In this document: positions 62,737-64,000 of the stretch, piece by piece
Position numbering within the stretch: position 1 is the stretch's first letter
Layout: each line of letters opens with the position of its first letter
Origin: Bradyrhizobium sp. CB3481
GTDB taxonomy: Bacteria > Pseudomonadota > Alphaproteobacteria > Rhizobiales > Xanthobacteraceae
Direction: 5' to 3'
Length of the DNA: 64,000 nucleotides
Assembly (NCBI RefSeq): GCF_029714305.1
Contig: NZ_CP121647.1
Location: 1,570,501-1,634,500 of the forward strand
Translations under genes and position numbers: made by a program
Notes under the pieces: model-generated
The model's database searches: none
The model's input: only the letters and a program-made list of their open reading frames with translations
What the model was told of the DNA's origin: nothing

Positions 62737-63494
62737 TGCGAGACACGATGATCGAACTTGACGGTGTGCAGAAATGGTACGGCAATTACCACGCGCTCCG
62801 CAGCGTGTCCGGTGCCGTCGCCAATGGCGAGGTTGTCGTCGTGTGCGGCCCCTCCGGGTCGGGAAAATCCACCATGATCCGCACCATCAACCGCCTTGAA
62901 GCCATCCAGGGCGGGACGATCAGTATCGGCGGACGCGATGTCTACACCGGATACAAGGACATCAACCGGCTTCGTGCGGGCATCGGGTTCGTGTTCCAGC
63001 AGTTCAACCTGTTTCCGCACATGTCGGTCCGCGAAAACGTCATGCTGTCGCCGATCAAGGTGGCCGGCATGGCGCATCGGGAAGCCGCCGAACTCGCGGA
63101 TTCGCTGCTGGCCAAGGTCGGGCTCTCGCACAAGGCGGGTGCGATGCCGGGCAATCTGTCGGGCGGCCAGCAGCAGCGCGTCGCGATTGCGTGCGCGTTG
63201 GCGCAGCGTCCGCCGGTGATCCTGTTCGACGAACCGACCAGTGCGCTCGATCCGGAGATGGTCGGAGAAGTGCTTGCCACCATGAAGCAGCTCGCCCAGG
63301 AAGGCATGACGATGATGATCGTGACCCACGAGATGGGTTTTGCGCGAGAGGTGGCGGACCACATTTGGTTCATGGACGAGGGGCGCATCGTCGAGCAATC
63401 GACGCCGGGAAAATTCTTCACCCGGCCCGATCACCCGCGCGCGCAAAAGTTTCTGGCCGACATCCTGCCGCCGGGCGGGCGGCTGCCGGCCTGA
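62736..63494 (+). CDS. Polar amino acid ABC importer, ATPase
   Basis: A 252-residue GlnQ/HisP-type ATPase. Walker A is GPSGSGKST, the signature LSGGQQQR, Walker [15 protein letters not shown] and the switch [13 protein letters not shown]; all key residues are intact. A much longer in-frame extension upstream (to 61968) crosses both permease genes and is not real. The start at 62736 overlaps the permease stop by one base. It ends the sulfur amino acid operon. Confidence 0.95.
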   Translation: MRDTMIELDGVQKWYGNYHALRSVSGAVANGEVVVVCGPSGSGKSTMIRTINRLEAIQGGTISIGGRDVYTGYKDINRLRAGIGFVFQQFNLFPHMSVRENVMLSPIKVAGMAHREAAELADSLLAKVGLSHKAGAMPGNLSGGQQQRVAIACALAQRPPVILFDEPTSALDPEMVGEVLATMKQLAQEGMTMMIVTHEMGFAREVADHIWFMDEGRIVEQSTPGKFFTRPDHPRAQKFLADILPPGGRLPA

Positions 63495-63572
63495 CCGGGC
63501 GGGACATTCCCAGCCGGTCCGCGCGCGCTGGAAAACGCGTTGGCGCAACGACAACACACGCTCACGCTGTTG

Positions 63573-63601
63573 TTGCAAACCATCTGCGACGCATTTATAA
63601 G
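63573..63601 (+). promoter_or_regulatory. Promoter for the leader ORF and ABC exporter
   Basis: TTGCAA (63573-63578), 17-base spacer, TATAAG (63596-63601). Transcription would begin about 63608, leaving a short leader to GGGGAG (63622-63627) and the ATG at 63635. Confidence 0.6.
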
Positions 63602-63634
63602 CAACACATTGTCGCTCGAGCCGGGGAGATTTGC

Positions 63635-63706
63635 ATGACTTCCATGTATTCGCAGATCGCGTCCTCGCGTTCGATGCTCGTGGTGGGTTTTCGATCGCGT
63701 CCTTGA
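63635..63706 (+). CDS. 23-residue leader peptide ORF
   Basis: MTSMYSQIASSRSMLVVGFR plus SRP, with GGGGAG eight bases before its ATG and a good promoter. It is followed by a 7-bp hairpin (GATCGGG / CCCGATC, 63727-63748) and then, at 63868, by an ABC exporter gene. The arrangement resembles translation-controlled leaders (attenuators or drug-sensing uORFs). The sequence has no run of a single amino acid codon. Too short to prove by coding statistics. Confidence 0.5.
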   Translation: MTSMYSQIASSRSMLVVGFRSRP

Positions 63707-63867
63707 GCGCGAGCTCCACCGGTTACGATCGGGCCTGATGCCCCGATCTCTAAGCTTCCCAACGACTTAACGTTATTTTTGACGACGCTTGCGTCTCGTA
63801 TTCGAGGCCGCCCGCGCGTCACTTCAGATGGAGCCGGCGTGTGCGATAGGCGCTGCCGGATGACGCC

Positions 63868-64000
63868 ATGACCGTTCATAAGGAAAAGGGTCCCGCGGCG
63901 ATACGCGTGGTGATCCCGTTCGTGTTCCGCCACTGGCTGCAACAGCCTGGCCGCGCCGTGGTCGTCGCCGGCGGCCTGCTCGGCGCGACCGCCGCTGACC
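63868..64000 (+). CDS. ABC exporter (permease-ATPase type), N-terminal part
   Basis: The gene starts at 63868 and runs off the window; 44 residues are visible (AIRVVIPFVFRHWLQQPGRA, then VVVAGGLLGATAAD). This is the typical beginning of an MsbA/MDR-type half-transporter, with an N-terminal amphipathic segment and the first membrane helix. The ATPase half cannot be seen, so the class is inferred from this short match. The 119 bases between the hairpin and the start carry no other feature. Confidence 0.5.
   Translation, partial: MTVHKEKGPAAIRVVIPFVFRHWLQQPGRAVVVAGGLLGATAAD

Noticed and set aside
61968..63494. 508-codon version of the ATPase gene
   Set aside because: The first 256 codons run through the second permease in another frame; the true start is at 62736.

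Overview
The window reads as chromosome from a GC-rich alphaproteobacterium of the Bradyrhizobium / Nitrobacteraceae type. The basis is gene content (a rhizobial glpD-glpSTPQUV locus, a PmtA-type methyltransferase, an FlbD-like Fis domain, many short Bradyrhizobium-style membrane peptides) and several families of intergenic palindromes that recur between unrelated genes. This is recognition from sequence; no database search was run. I see no rRNA, tRNA, insertion sequence, prophage or CRISPR array.

Layout. 0-8.2 kb: the 3' end of a RidA-type gene, then a glycerol-3-phosphate operon (dehydrogenase plus a full ABC importer) behind three helically phased CTTTCG repeats and closed by a terminator. 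8.3-11.7 kb: an old-yellow-enzyme reductase, an SPFH protein, an orphan Fis-type DNA-binding domain and an unknown protein. 11.7-16.7 kb: a minus-strand thiamine operon thiO-thiS-thiG-thiE-thiC under a TPP riboswitch whose closing stem abuts the first start codon. 16.9-24.7 kb: mostly single genes for envelope and housekeeping functions (lytic transglycosylase, PRC-barrel pair, dodecin, DUF4403, HxlR regulator with a membrane protein, L,D-transpeptidase). 24.7-27.2 kb: a gene-poor stretch with very small proteins and two frameshifted remnants.

27.3-34.7 kb: a TAXI-type binding protein and then a probable membrane-lipid neighbourhood: glycosyltransferase, phosphatidylethanolamine N-methyltransferase, a Mpo1/DUF962-like membrane protein, a class III aminotransferase and a phosphatidylserine decarboxylase. 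The last two are divergent and their start codons overlap in one CATG. 34.9-42.1 kb: a FecR protein with a Pro/Gln/Gly-rich tail, a short DnaB-like ATPase, two divergent DUF2147 proteins (one frameshifted), an extensin-like lipoprotein and tiny genes. 42.2-49.4 kb: a flavin monooxygenase, an aldehyde-oxidase-type molybdoenzyme in which the 2Fe-2S and Mo subunits are fused, its TetR regulator, and small proteins. 49.7-56 kb: a TonB-dependent receptor and a TetR-controlled EmrAB-type efflux pair with a perfect palindromic operator.

56-63.5 kb: the most coherent unusual locus. A LysR regulator is divergent from a tight operon encoding cysteine dioxygenase, a cystathionine beta-lyase-like enzyme, a four-domain rhodanese with only one catalytic cysteine, and a complete polar amino acid ABC importer. 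Together these look like uptake plus oxidative and desulfurative breakdown of a sulfur amino acid. The window ends with a promoter, a 23-codon leader ORF with a strong ribosome site, and the start of an ABC exporter gene.
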